A DNA stretch of 64,000 nt from UBA4416 sp963422675 (GTDB lineage Bacteria; Bacteroidota; Bacteroidia; B-17B0; Aurantibacillaceae), in NCBI GenBank assembly GCA_963422675.2, contig CAXVYS010000021.1:239311-303310 (forward strand), given 5' to 3'. Below the pieces are notes generated by a model. That model searched no databases. It was given only the letters and a program-made list of their open reading frames with translations, and had not been told where the DNA came from. A program made the translations under genes and the position numbers. Shown piece after piece: positions 27,802-36,461 of the stretch. Numbering within the stretch: position 1 is the first letter of the stretch; the number at the start of each line of letters is the position of its first letter.

Positions 27802-28923
27802 TTGAAGAAAAAAAAAGTCATAGTTTCAGTTATCAATGATCTGGTTACCGATCAGCGTGTAGCCCGTACCTGTAGTGTGCTACAGGAATTAAACTATGAT
27901 GTGCTATTGGTAGGACGGCAACAAAAAAAATCGACACCTTTACCTGCCAGGAGCTATAGCTGTAAACGAATGCAACTCCTCTTTGAGCAAGGCCCCCAGT
28001 TTTATTTGTTTTTTAACCTACGCTTATTTTTGGTATTACTGTTTCGCAAAGCTGATTTGTTGGTGGCTAATGACCTCGATACCTTATTGCCAAACTACCT
28101 GGTATCTAAAATCAGAGGAATAAAATTAGTGTATGATAGCCACGAAATTTTTTGTGAAGTCCCCGAATTGCAGGCTAATCCTGCCAAAAAACGAATCTGG
28201 GAAAAGCTTGAAAAGCGAATCGTTCCACATTTACACTATTGCATTACTGTAAATAAAAGTATTGCAAACTATTTTACAGATACCTATAAGGTTCCGTTTA
28301 TTTATGTAAGAAATATTCCGGCCTATGTTACATTGGAAAACGGGAAAACACGACAGGAACTGAATTTGCCTTTAGACAAAAAAATAGTGATTTTGCAGGG
28401 TGCAGGGATCAATGTACAACGTGGTGCGGAAGAATTAGTAGCCTCTTTTCAATATTTAAGTACGGATTATCTCTTATTGATTATAGGAAGTGGGGATGTG
28501 ATTCACCAATTAAAAGAAGAGGTCGTTAAACTGAATCTGCAAAACACTGTTAAATTTATGGATAAAATGCCGGCAGCAGAATTAAGGCACTATACAGCCG
28601 TGGCTGACCTCGGAGCTACAGTTGATAAGGATACCAATATGAATTACCATTTCAGTCTGCCAAATAAGATCTTTGATTATATGCATGCAGGCATTCCTGT
28701 TTTGGCTTCCAGGCTCCCCGAAATAGAACATGTGATTACACAGTTTAACATTGGCATATTTATTGAAAACCATGATCCAAGACACATTGCTACACAAATA
28801 GAAACGTTTTTAACGTCAACAAACTATTCTATATGCAAAAGCAATACGGCTCAGGCAGCGCAACACTATAACTGGAAACAGGAAAAACAAAAGCTAATCG
28901 ATCTGTTCAATGAAACACTTTAA
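27802..28923 (+). CDS. GT4 family glycosyltransferase
   Basis: 373 residues with TTG start at 27802, since no ATG lies before the first conserved strand. The N-terminal domain opens with KVIVSVINDLVTDQRVARTC, which is a usual start in Bacteroidota GT4 enzymes; DSHEIFCEVPEL is a conserved acceptor-side block. In the C-terminal domain LLIIGSGDV and the E-x7-E-like region NKIFDYMHAGIPVLASRLPE bind the nucleotide-sugar. It adds a sugar to a surface glycan; donor and acceptor are not identifiable. Its stop is overlapped by the next gene's ATG by 14 bases. Confidence 0.88.
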   Translation: MKKKKVIVSVINDLVTDQRVARTCSVLQELNYDVLLVGRQQKKSTPLPARSYSCKRMQLLFEQGPQFYLFFNLRLFLVLLFRKADLLVANDLDTLLPNYLVSKIRGIKLVYDSHEIFCEVPELQANPAKKRIWEKLEKRIVPHLHYCITVNKSIANYFTDTYKVPFIYVRNIPAYVTLENGKTRQELNLPLDKKIVILQGAGINVQRGAEELVASFQYLSTDYLLLIIGSGDVIHQLKEEVVKLNLQNTVKFMDKMPAAELRHYTAVADLGATVDKDTNMNYHFSLPNKIFDYMHAGIPVLASRLPEIEHVITQFNIGIFIENHDPRHIATQIETFLTSTNYSICKSNTAQAAQHYNWKQEKQKLIDLFNETL

Positions 28924-29380
28924 ATACATATTAATCCTATGTTGTTTTAGTGCTACCAGTTTTTTTGCTCAACCCACCTTTACCTCAATCGATTCGTTAT
29001 TAACTAAAAATTTTGACGCAGTTAATTTGCAGGATTCTGCTTATTATATGTCTCTGTTGAATCATCAGGGGATTTTTAAAGACAGGAAAATAAAAACAAA
29101 AGCCGATTCCCTTGATGTTTTAAAGCCTTTCTCTGATGCTTTTTCCGACATGATCGATGAACTCATTGACTTTGCAGGTAACGACGATATAGAAGTTAAA
29201 TACGAAAGTTACGATCCATTAAATAGCAGGGAATTTAATGCAAAAGTTACCGGCAAAATTATAGTACATGTAAAATTGGTAATCAACAATACCTTTACCG
29301 TAAAAGTTCCCTTCACCATTATGGCCTATAGCGGCCTATACACCATTGAAAATCCTATGATGGTTATGTTTGCAGATTAA
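28910..29380 (+). CDS. Secreted protein of unknown function
   Basis: 156 residues, starting 14 bases inside the end of the GT4 gene, which indicates co-transcription. The N-terminal signal peptide (YILILCCFSATSFFAQ) is followed by a mixed alpha/beta domain resembling a small NTF2/SnoaL-like fold (helix with SIDSLLTKNFDAVNLQDSAY, then beta strands from NAKVTGKIIVHVKLVINN on). The fold match is weak. No motif for catalysis is visible. Similar small periplasmic proteins are frequent beside glycan genes in Bacteroidota, but the function is unknown. Confidence 0.75.
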   Translation: MKHFKYILILCCFSATSFFAQPTFTSIDSLLTKNFDAVNLQDSAYYMSLLNHQGIFKDRKIKTKADSLDVLKPFSDAFSDMIDELIDFAGNDDIEVKYESYDPLNSREFNAKVTGKIIVHVKLVINNTFTVKVPFTIMAYSGLYTIENPMMVMFAD

Positions 29381-29404
29381 ATCCTTTCTGTCATTAGTGT
29401 CACG

Positions 29405-29442
29405 TCGAGTGAAAATTCTGCCTCTCCGAATTTTTGTATCGA
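29405..29442. repeat. Imperfect inverted repeat in intergenic region
   Basis: Arms TCGAGTGAAAATTC (29405-29418) and GAATTTTTGTATCGA (29428-29442) with a nine-base centre. It lies between the end of the small secreted-protein gene and the ABC exporter gene, and resembles intergenic elements of Bacteroidota. No T-tract follows. Confidence 0.45.
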
Positions 29443-29539
29443 GACGTTTTTGAGACGTATCAACACCGGTAGAGTTTTATGGTTTTGGTTAAACACTCGA
29501 CAGTTGTACTTTAAATTTTACAAATCGGGTAGAGGATAT

Positions 29540-31309
29540 TTACTTCCTTTCTCCAATCTGTTGTCTCCACATGGCATAATACAAGCCTTTCTCTGCAATC
29601 AGTTCCTCGTGTTTACCCTGTTCAATCACTTTACCTTGCTCCAGTACATAAATTTTATCAGAATGCATAATAGTAGATAAACGGTGGGCAATTAAAACAG
29701 TAATCTGACTTTGTTTGGAAGAAATATCCCGGATCGTTTTGGTGATCTCTTCTTCCGTAATAGAATCCAGGGCAGAAGTAGCCTCATCAAAAATTAATAA
29801 ATGTGGATTTCTTAATAAAGCACGCGCAATGGATAAACGTTGTTTTTCTCCACCGCTTAATTTAATACCGCCTTCACCAATAGTAGTATAAATACCGTCA
29901 GAAGCTCTGCTGAGTAAGGTCTGGCACGCTGCTTTCCTTAATACCTCCAGTACCTCTTCATCGGTAGCATTGGGCTTGGTAAATAATAAATTGTCTTTAA
30001 TAGTCCCACTGAATAATTGAGAATCCTGTGATACCAGCCCTAACTGGCGACGTAACTCCGTTAAATTAATATCGGTAGATTCAATGTTGTTGTATAACAC
30101 TTTTCCTTCGTTGGGTTTATATAAGCCCAAGAGTAATTTCACCAGGGTTGTTTTACCGCTTCCACTGGGCCCTACAAAGGCAACCGTTTCACCACTGTTA
30201 ATATGAATGTTAATGTTTTGAACGGCATACCCGTTATGAGCATTATGCCCGAATGATACATTTTCGTAATGTACATCTTTGATATCGCCCAGTTTAGAAG
30301 GTGATTCAGGAACTTCTTCGGATGGAGAATTGATGAGTTTGGCAAAATTATCCATACTCACTTTTGTTTCGTTGTACACAGCAATCATATTTCCTAATTC
30401 CTGTAAAGGATTAAATAAGAAGAAGGAAAAGAACATCAACGTAATCAAATCACCCACTTTTATAATGCCGCCAAATACGAAGCAGTACAAAGCAAAGATT
30501 AACGCACTTCGTACTAAGTGAACCGTTGTTCCTTGTATAAAGCTCAACGAACGGATAAAACGCACCTTTTTTAATTCTAAACCCAATATTTTCAGAGTAG
30601 TGGAATTTAAACGCTTTTCTTCCTGTTCAATCAATCCAAGACTTTTAATCAATTCTATATTTCTTAACGATTCGGTGGTAGCTCCGGCTAATGCAGTGGT
30701 TTCACCTAAAATTTCTTTAGAGATCTTTTTGATTTTTTTTCCTAAAAACGAACTTACAAATGCAATAATAGGAACTGTACATAAATACAAAGGACCTAAT
30801 AAAGGATGGATATTCATGCCGTAAATAAATACAAACAATATTCCGATAATAGATTGGAAAATAAGGGTGATAAAAAGGTTCACAAATTTTTCCGTGTCTG
30901 ATTTTACCTTTTGTAGTTTCCCCAATGTTTCCCCACTGCGTTGGTCTTCAAAGTCTTTATAAGGCAAAGAAAGCGCTTTTTTGATCCCGTCGGTGTACAT
31001 TTGAGCACCGGTACGTTGTATAATAATGTTGGTAAAATAATCCTGGAAATTTTTAGCTACCCGCGACATTAATGCTGCACCAATAGATAAACCGATAAAA
31101 ACAAGCAGGCTTTGCATAAATTCCTGTCTTGTATCGCCAATATGCCAGTAATAAGTACCGCCTTCAACGTGCGGCGCACTAAATTTGTTAATTAATTTCC
31201 CTGTAATAATGGAGTCGCAGAGCGAAAAACATTGATTGATGGCGGCCAGTACTAATGCTAAAAATAAGAGGGATTTATAGGCTTTTACGTAGTTGTATAG
31301 AATTTTCAT
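29540..31309 (-). CDS. ABC exporter, permease and ATPase fused (MsbA-like half transporter)
   Basis: 589 residues from ATG 31309; an upstream ATG at 31354 would add a 15-residue stretch not needed by the family. Six membrane helices (residues ~15-300) precede the ATPase with Walker A GPSGSGKTTLVK, the Q-loop region, signature LSGGEKQR, Walker B LLIFDEATSALD and the H-loop in IAHRLST. It is a homodimeric exporter of the MsbA/LmrA class; lipid, peptide or drug export is possible. A six-helix TMD of this kind is common for lipid A flippases, but the substrate is unknown. It is divergent from NlpC/P60 gene. Confidence 0.92.
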   Translation of the reverse strand: MKILYNYVKAYKSLLFLALVLAAINQCFSLCDSIITGKLINKFSAPHVEGGTYYWHIGDTRQEFMQSLLVFIGLSIGAALMSRVAKNFQDYFTNIIIQRTGAQMYTDGIKKALSLPYKDFEDQRSGETLGKLQKVKSDTEKFVNLFITLIFQSIIGILFVFIYGMNIHPLLGPLYLCTVPIIAFVSSFLGKKIKKISKEILGETTALAGATTESLRNIELIKSLGLIEQEEKRLNSTTLKILGLELKKVRFIRSLSFIQGTTVHLVRSALIFALYCFVFGGIIKVGDLITLMFFSFFLFNPLQELGNMIAVYNETKVSMDNFAKLINSPSEEVPESPSKLGDIKDVHYENVSFGHNAHNGYAVQNINIHINSGETVAFVGPSGSGKTTLVKLLLGLYKPNEGKVLYNNIESTDINLTELRRQLGLVSQDSQLFSGTIKDNLLFTKPNATDEEVLEVLRKAACQTLLSRASDGIYTTIGEGGIKLSGGEKQRLSIARALLRNPHLLIFDEATSALDSITEEEITKTIRDISSKQSQITVLIAHRLSTIMHSDKIYVLEQGKVIEQGKHEELIAEKGLYYAMWRQQIGERK

Positions 31310-31454
31310 GAAGTTTTTGTAGAATAAATAAGATAATATGTGTTGTAACACCAAAATTACAGTTATTGTTTTAAATTTTGGAATTAATAATTCAAAGTGA
31401 ATAACTATTTTTAGAGTTAATAAAATTTAAATAACAATGTTTTAAATTTACATA

Positions 31455-32228
31455 ATGAGTTTCGGAATTTGCTCCCTCAGTATCATCCCTTGTAGAAAGG
31501 AACCTTCAAGTACTAGTGAAATGGTAACTCAGTTACTATTTGGTGAAACCTATACGGTAGTGGAAGACAAGGAAAGCTGGCTATCTATCATCACTACCTT
31601 TGAAAATTATCCCTGCTGGATTAGTGCCAAACAGCATACAAACATTAATGCTTCCGATTTTAAAAACATAAATACCTCCACACTTAGTTCGGAGTTAGTT
31701 CAGGTTATTAATAATACAACCGATCAATCTTTATTTCCTATAACGATTGGCGCTACATTACCCGATTTTAAAAACGGACAGGTTGCCATTGGTAACCTTT
31801 CTTTTTCTTTCGAAGGTCATACAACAGATCTTAACCAAAAAAAAACGGTGAAAGATTTAATTGATACGTCTTATCTGTTTTTAAATGCTCCTTATTTATG
31901 GGGAGGAAGAAGCCCTTTTGGAATCGATTGTTCGGGCTTTACCCAACTTGTTTACAAATTAAATGGTTACAAATTACCCCGCGATGCAAGCCAGCAGGTG
32001 GAACTGGGTTCTTCCCTGAGTTTTGTGGAAGAAGCGGAACCAGGCGATCTGGCATTTTTTGATAATGAAGCCGGAAATATTGTTCATGTGGGTATAGTGC
32101 TTGATAATCAGCAGATTATTCATGCCAGCGGAAGTGTTCGTATAGATAAATTCGATCATTATGGCATATTTCACAGCGATACCAAAAAGTATTCACACAT
32201 GCTCAGGGTTATTAAAAAAATCATATAA
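31455..32228 (+). CDS. NlpC/P60 family cysteine peptidase with SH3-like N-terminal region
   Basis: 257 residues. The N-terminal ~60 residues are an SH3-like domain (PSSTSEMVTQLLFGETYTVVED with SWLSI), used in this family to bind peptidoglycan. The catalytic domain has the triad: Cys159 in GIDCSGFTQL, His211 in NIVHVGIV and a third polar residue at His223 (IIHASG). It should cut peptide stems of peptidoglycan, typically D-gamma-glutamyl to diamino acid bonds. No signal peptide is visible, which is common for this Bacteroidota family and suggests cytoplasmic murein-peptide recycling. It is followed by an alpha-oxoamine synthase gene with a 57-base gap. Confidence 0.9.
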   Translation: MSFGICSLSIIPCRKEPSSTSEMVTQLLFGETYTVVEDKESWLSIITTFENYPCWISAKQHTNINASDFKNINTSTLSSELVQVINNTTDQSLFPITIGATLPDFKNGQVAIGNLSFSFEGHTTDLNQKKTVKDLIDTSYLFLNAPYLWGGRSPFGIDCSGFTQLVYKLNGYKLPRDASQQVELGSSLSFVEEAEPGDLAFFDNEAGNIVHVGIVLDNQQIIHASGSVRIDKFDHYGIFHSDTKKYSHMLRVIKKII

Positions 32229-32234
32229 TTTTAC

Positions 32235-32242
32235 TACTTTTG
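32235..32242 (+). promoter_or_regulatory. Candidate -7 element for alpha-oxoamine synthase gene
   Basis: TACTTTTG matches TAnnTTTG, followed by GCAC, 44 bases before the ATG at 32286. A clear -33 TTG was not seen. Confidence 0.5.
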
Positions 32243-32285
32243 CACTCTCTAAATCAATAATTCTAAAATTCGTCAATTAATTGTT

Positions 32286-33545
32286 ATGAAAGATATATTT
32301 GCTAAAATTGAAAAAAACATGGGACCGATTGGTGAGCATTCAAAAGCATCACACGGTTATTTTACATTCCCAAAATTAGAAGGAGATGTATCTCCTCATA
32401 TGGGTTTCAGAGGAAAAAAATTATTGAACTGGAGTTTAAATAACTATTTAGGATTAGCAAATCATCCTGAAGTTAGAAAAGCGGATGCAGAAGGTGCTGG
32501 AAAATTTGGTTTGGCTTTACCAATGGGCGCGCGTATGATGAGTGGAAACTCTGATTTACACGAACAGTTAGAGCAGGGCTTATCTAAATTATCAAAAAAA
32601 GAAGATACCATCCTTTGTAATTTTGGTTACCAGGCAATGGTTTCGGCTATTGATGCGTTGGTAGACAGACACGATGTGATCGTTTACGATGCTGAAAGCC
32701 ATGCCTGTATTTTAGATGGTGTACGCTTACACATGGGCAAACGTTTTGTATTTAAACATAACGATATTGAAGATTGTGAAAAACAATTAGTACGTGCACA
32801 GCGTTTGGCTGAACAAACAGGCGGCGGTATTTTAGTAATTACCGAAGGTGTGTTTGGAATGCGTGGTGATCAGGGAAAATTAAAAGAAATTGTTGAATTA
32901 AAGAAAAAATTTACGTTCCGTTTATTTGTAGATGATGCTCATGGCGTTGGTACATTAGGGCCAAACGGTGGTGGAACAGGCGAACAACAAGGTTGCCAGG
33001 ATGGAATAGATATCTATTTCGGAACATTTGCCAAATCATTTGCTTTAATAGGAGGGTATATTAGCTCAACCAAACAAGTAGTAACCTATTTAAGATACAA
33101 CATGCGTTCTCAGATCTTTGCTAAATCATTGCCAATGCCTTTGGTGTATGGTTTATTAAAACGATTGGAGCTCATCAATAAACATCCTGAATACAGAACT
33201 AAATTATGGGAAATTTCTTCCGAATTGCAAAAAGGATTGGTAGAGGCAGGTTTTGATATTGGAGTAACCAATACTCCTGTAACCCCTGTTTATATGCGTG
33301 GTTCTATACCGGAAGCAACCAACATGGTAATTGATTTACGCGAAAACTTTGGTATTTTCTGTTCTATGGTAGTGTATCCTGTAATTCCAAAAGGAATGAT
33401 CATTTTACGTTTGATCCCAACGGCAATGCATACATCCGAAGATGTGAAATTTACCATCGAAAGTTTCTCTAAAATAAAAGATAAACTATACGGTGGGCAA
33501 TACGTTGCTGATGAAATCAGAGAAGGTTTTTCTCAGGCTTTATAA
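32286..33545 (+). CDS. Alpha-oxoamine synthase family acyltransferase (serine palmitoyltransferase-like)
   Basis: 419 residues of the alpha-oxoamine synthase PLP family. LNWSLNNYLGLANHPEV (about 47-63) is the entry motif, DDAHGVGTLGPNGGGTGE (216-233) contains the pyridoxal-contact Asp and His, and TFAKSFALIGGYIS contains the PLP lysine (Lys250). Members condense an amino acid with an acyl-CoA or acyl-ACP: serine palmitoyltransferase, KBL, AONS, or cysteate acyltransferase of sulfonolipid synthesis. The sequence is closest in character to SPT-like Bacteroidota enzymes but the amino-acid substrate cannot be fixed by eye. No biotin genes lie nearby, which argues against AONS. Confidence 0.85.
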   Translation: MKDIFAKIEKNMGPIGEHSKASHGYFTFPKLEGDVSPHMGFRGKKLLNWSLNNYLGLANHPEVRKADAEGAGKFGLALPMGARMMSGNSDLHEQLEQGLSKLSKKEDTILCNFGYQAMVSAIDALVDRHDVIVYDAESHACILDGVRLHMGKRFVFKHNDIEDCEKQLVRAQRLAEQTGGGILVITEGVFGMRGDQGKLKEIVELKKKFTFRLFVDDAHGVGTLGPNGGGTGEQQGCQDGIDIYFGTFAKSFALIGGYISSTKQVVTYLRYNMRSQIFAKSLPMPLVYGLLKRLELINKHPEYRTKLWEISSELQKGLVEAGFDIGVTNTPVTPVYMRGSIPEATNMVIDLRENFGIFCSMVVYPVIPKGMIILRLIPTAMHTSEDVKFTIESFSKIKDKLYGGQYVADEIREGFSQAL

Positions 33546-33596
33546 TAACCTCAGCTCAGGCAGAGTTTAAATGTCACTTAATATAAAATCAAGATT

Positions 33597-33633
33597 AAAA
33601 CACACCATGTATCTTTTGATTGTGGTGTGTTTT
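33597..33633 (+). terminator. Intrinsic terminator after alpha-oxoamine synthase gene
   Basis: AAAACACACCA (33597-33607) pairs perfectly with TGGTGTGTTTT (33623-33633) around a 15-base loop, followed by CGTTTT. This is a good rho-independent terminator for the gene ending at 33545. Confidence 0.8.
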
Positions 33634-33688
33634 CGTTTTAGTACTATCAAATTCCTATTTAATAACAGCATACTATTAAAACAAATCT

Positions 33689-34075
33689 ATGAAAAACAGA
33701 CAACAGCACATAAAAAGTATACTGCCAGCAATTGAAGGTAATAAACCTACGGATTCACCTAATGAGGCCTTTCAAAATGAGACGTTAAGGCCTATCCTTA
33801 AATTTCAAAATGAATTGATCATTCAGTATTTTGAGCATTTTATAGTAGAAAACAAAATCGAGTTTTCCTTATTAAAATATTCTCATAAAATAACCAAGGT
33901 ACACGACCTGTTTAAAACCAATATCCAGTTTAAGCAGTTTTACCTGGGCTTTATAGTGGCTTATTTTACAGCCGATGAATTTAATTTTTATACCCAAAAT
34001 AAAAAGGAAGTTAATAAACGTATTATAGCCCTGCTTATCGAAAGAATTTGTAGCCAGATAGAAAGTATTAAGTAA
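33689..34075 (+). CDS. Conserved Bacteroidota protein of unknown function
   Basis: 128 residues, soluble, mostly helical. The segment FQNETLRPILKFQNELIIQYF is characteristic of a small Bacteroidota family that databases sometimes label 'glyoxalase'; no glyoxalase metal ligands are visible, so I do not use that name. The C-terminal part (KRIIALLIERICSQIE) looks like an amphipathic helix. It stands alone after a terminator, with an AT-rich upstream region. Function is unknown. Confidence 0.7.
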   Translation: MKNRQQHIKSILPAIEGNKPTDSPNEAFQNETLRPILKFQNELIIQYFEHFIVENKIEFSLLKYSHKITKVHDLFKTNIQFKQFYLGFIVAYFTADEFNFYTQNKKEVNKRIIALLIERICSQIESIK

Positions 34076-34395
34076 ATTTATACTTAAGATTAAGCGGTGT
34101 TATAAATGATTAAAGGGGGATATACGCACTTTTATACATTATTACATATCTTGGTAATAGTGCGGCTGCATTGGTTCCGAAAGCATTCGGGAGTGCGAAC
34201 TACAATTTTTTCGGTGGTAACGCGAAGGCTTTATGAGCGAGAAAAGAATTGAAGCTGGTGAATTGCGTTGATTTTTTGTTTCTTTTTCATCAAGGAAAAA
34301 GATAAGAAGGGCAAAAATAGAATTTAGGCTCACAATAAAAGCCATTATCAAACAAATTTATTAAATTCCTACTTTGATTCTATAACATTCTATAA
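34076..34395. other. Intergenic region (320 bases) with hairpin elements
   Basis: No gene was seen. It holds a CCGAA-AGCA-TTCGG hairpin (34177-34190) resembling the core of the 21714 element, and an inverted repeat with arms CTTTTTC/GAAAAAG inside 34272-34318. Both look like degenerate intergenic repeats. The last ~20 bases are the leader of the Crp/Fnr gene. Confidence 0.5.
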
Positions 34396-34962
34396 ATGAT
34401 TACATTTTTAAAAAAATTCGGGCTTTCAGATACTGAAATAAACCTGTTGATGCCATTAGGAAAAGAAGTAGTGGTACCTGCCAATCAGCTGTTATTTAGT
34501 GGTAACAAAGTGTTTAGCGAGTTTTGGTTTATTAAACAGGGGCTCCTTCGCTCCTATAGAATTAAAGAAGGAAATGATTTTACCTATGCTTTTTTTCTGC
34601 CGGGCGATTTTGCTGTAGATTTCGAGAGCTACCTTAAAAATGTGGAGAGCGATCATTTTTTTGAATCCCTTTCCGAAACCGTGTATCTTAAATTTGATAA
34701 AAAGAAAGTAGAAGCCTTATACGAGCATCACCCACGGATTGAACGTATTGCGAGGACGATGGCAGAAAAAGCGTATTTAACAGCTGTTGAGCGGTTAAAA
34801 GAATTTCAGTCCGATAGCCTGGAAAGTCGTTATTTACACCTTATCTCACAAAATGTGGAACTGTTTAAAGCCGCTCCCTTACAGCATATCGCCTCATTTT
34901 TAGGCGCCAAGCCTCAAAGTTTAAGCCGTGTCAGGGCTAAACTGGCAAATAAGATCTATTAA
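34396..34962 (+). CDS. Crp/Fnr family transcriptional regulator
   Basis: 188 residues, normal for the shorter Bacteroidota members. The N-terminal cyclic-nucleotide-binding-like beta roll (residues ~20-115) contains VVPANQLLFSGNKVFSEFWFI and the loop FFLPGDFAVDFESYL; the arginine and serine that contact cAMP are not obviously conserved, and there are no iron-sulfur cysteines, so the effector is unknown. The C-terminal winged helix has LQHIASFLGAKPQSLSRVRAKL. It lies directly before a TolC/HlyD/ABC-2 efflux operon; a perfect palindrome (34961-34978) overlapping its stop codon could be its operator. A repressor or activator role is not decided. Confidence 0.9.
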   Translation: MITFLKKFGLSDTEINLLMPLGKEVVVPANQLLFSGNKVFSEFWFIKQGLLRSYRIKEGNDFTYAFFLPGDFAVDFESYLKNVESDHFFESLSETVYLKFDKKKVEALYEHHPRIERIARTMAEKAYLTAVERLKEFQSDSLESRYLHLISQNVELFKAAPLQHIASFLGAKPQSLSRVRAKLANKIY

Positions 34963-34978
34963 TTCACTTAGGTGAATT
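34961..34978. promoter_or_regulatory. Palindrome, candidate Crp/Fnr-family operator for efflux operon
   Basis: AATTCAC-TTAG-GTGAATT: perfect 7-base arms with a 4-base centre. The inner TTCAC-N4-GTGAA has the 5-4-5 geometry of Crp/Fnr-family sites. It sits 21 bases upstream of the TACTTTTG -7 element, at the -33 position. Confidence 0.55.
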
Positions 34979-34998
34979 TACAGGGTTTTTATTTGTAA

Positions 34999-35006
34999 TA
35001 CTTTTG
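34999..35006 (+). promoter_or_regulatory. Candidate -7 element for TolC-family operon
   Basis: TACTTTTG matches TAnnTTTG, 21 bases before the ATG at 35027. The -33 position is occupied by the palindrome at 34961-34978 instead of a TTG, which suits an activated or repressed promoter. Confidence 0.55.
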
Positions 35007-35026
35007 TCTCATAAAACATACATGAG

Positions 35027-36421
35027 ATGAAAAATAGTAAATCAGGTTTCAAAATTTTAATGCTTTTGCAGTGTCTTATTTCTCAAGTGACATTTGCCCA
35101 AAAAGCTCCTACCTTAGGAGAGCTTATTGATAGCGCTTTAGTAAACGATTATCGGTTTGAAAACAAACAATTAGAAATCGAATCTTCCAAAATTGATCAA
35201 CAGCGCCTTAAAGATGCTTATTTGCCCAAGGTAGATGTTTCCGGAAAAGGAGCTTTCTTAGCAAGTTCGTTTAACCTGGCTACACCGGGTATATCAATTC
35301 CTCAGTTAAATTTAGGGATTCCGGCCGATGAAAACCGATATACCTTAACTTCCGAACTAGTGAATGTAAACGCCAATGCATCGGTATTGATTTACTCGGG
35401 CGGCAAAGTGCCAAACTTAAAAAAGGCCCTGGGACAAAAAGTAAATGCACAAACTGTGATGCTCGAAAAAGATAAGCAGGATATTATGAGCCAGATGCTT
35501 ATGGCATACGACCAGCTGGCTTTATTAAAAGAAGTACGGTTGGTGTTAAATGAGAGTGAGAAACGATTGGCGGAAAATAAACGAACTGCCGACAAAGCTT
35601 TTGGCTATGGCTTAATTACAGCTTACGAGCAACAAAAAATTGAATTGGCACAGGCACAATTAAACTCTAAAATAAAAGAATACGAAGGTAAACGCGGCTT
35701 GATCTTAATGCAATTACATACTTTAACGACGATTGATACGGCTAGATTGGCATTGTTGGATGCAGATTTACAGGTTTACAAATCGGCAGAAGTCAATCAT
35801 AACATTTCTAACCGCCCCGAATTAAGTGCCCTGGAGTCTGCTATTAAAGGGAATCAATTTAAAGTAAAAGCCGCTACCTCCTGGTGGAAGCCAAAAGTAA
35901 TGGCCTCAACTTCTGTAGGTTATTTTGGATTATTAAACGGGCACATTTCAAGCAGGGATCCTATGATAATTTCCCGACAACGCTTATCACAGAATTTACC
36001 TAATCTTAATTTATTACCCGTGTTTAATATCGGAATAGGCTTTAAATGGGATATCTTCGATGGACGTGAAGGGATTCATGAAGTCCAAAAAGCTAAAATT
36101 GAATTGAAAATGGCGGAAAACGATAAAAAAGAAGCCGAAGAGAAATTAGGCTTAAACCTTCAAAAAACCAGGATGGAATACATGATTGCCAATGAACAAT
36201 TAACGGTAAAGCTTACGGCAAAAGAAATTGCTAAAAATGCGATGAAGCAGGCCAGCCAGGAATTTAAAGAAGGGTTGATCAAATCATCTCAATTATTAGA
36301 GGCAGATACCGATTTGCAAAATGCATCTTTAGAATTTGTCCAGGCAATATTTAACCAGCGCCGTGCCGCGGTAGAGCTGCTAAAAGCAACCGGAAGTTTA
36401 ACGCCGGCCTCTTTTCAATAA
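35027..36421 (+). CDS. TolC family outer-membrane efflux protein
   Basis: 464 residues. The signal peptide ends at VTFAQ. Two repeated OEP helical hairpins with strongly heptad-like segments (LGQKVNAQTVMLEKDKQD; LQKTRMEYMIANEQLTVK) and beta segments between them are typical of TolC/OprM channels. It would provide the outer-membrane conduit for the HlyD-like adaptor (36462) and ABC-2 permease (37424) that follow. Spacings are 40 and 2 bases, so the three genes are an operon. Transported compound is unknown. Confidence 0.92.
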   Translation: MKNSKSGFKILMLLQCLISQVTFAQKAPTLGELIDSALVNDYRFENKQLEIESSKIDQQRLKDAYLPKVDVSGKGAFLASSFNLATPGISIPQLNLGIPADENRYTLTSELVNVNANASVLIYSGGKVPNLKKALGQKVNAQTVMLEKDKQDIMSQMLMAYDQLALLKEVRLVLNESEKRLAENKRTADKAFGYGLITAYEQQKIELAQAQLNSKIKEYEGKRGLILMQLHTLTTIDTARLALLDADLQVYKSAEVNHNISNRPELSALESAIKGNQFKVKAATSWWKPKVMASTSVGYFGLLNGHISSRDPMIISRQRLSQNLPNLNLLPVFNIGIGFKWDIFDGREGIHEVQKAKIELKMAENDKKEAEEKLGLNLQKTRMEYMIANEQLTVKLTAKEIAKNAMKQASQEFKEGLIKSSQLLEADTDLQNASLEFVQAIFNQRRAAVELLKATGSLTPASFQ

Positions 36422-36461
36422 TCCATATTAAATTATAAAAATCACATTAAACTGTTTCAAC

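Noticed and set aside
29450..29680. Plus-strand frame overlapping the end of the ABC exporter gene
   Set aside because: It is antisense to the conserved ATPase C-terminus and to an intergenic repeat, with no domain.
33689..34075. 'Glyoxalase' label for the small conserved protein
   Set aside because: No metal-binding residues or fold pattern of glyoxalases are visible.
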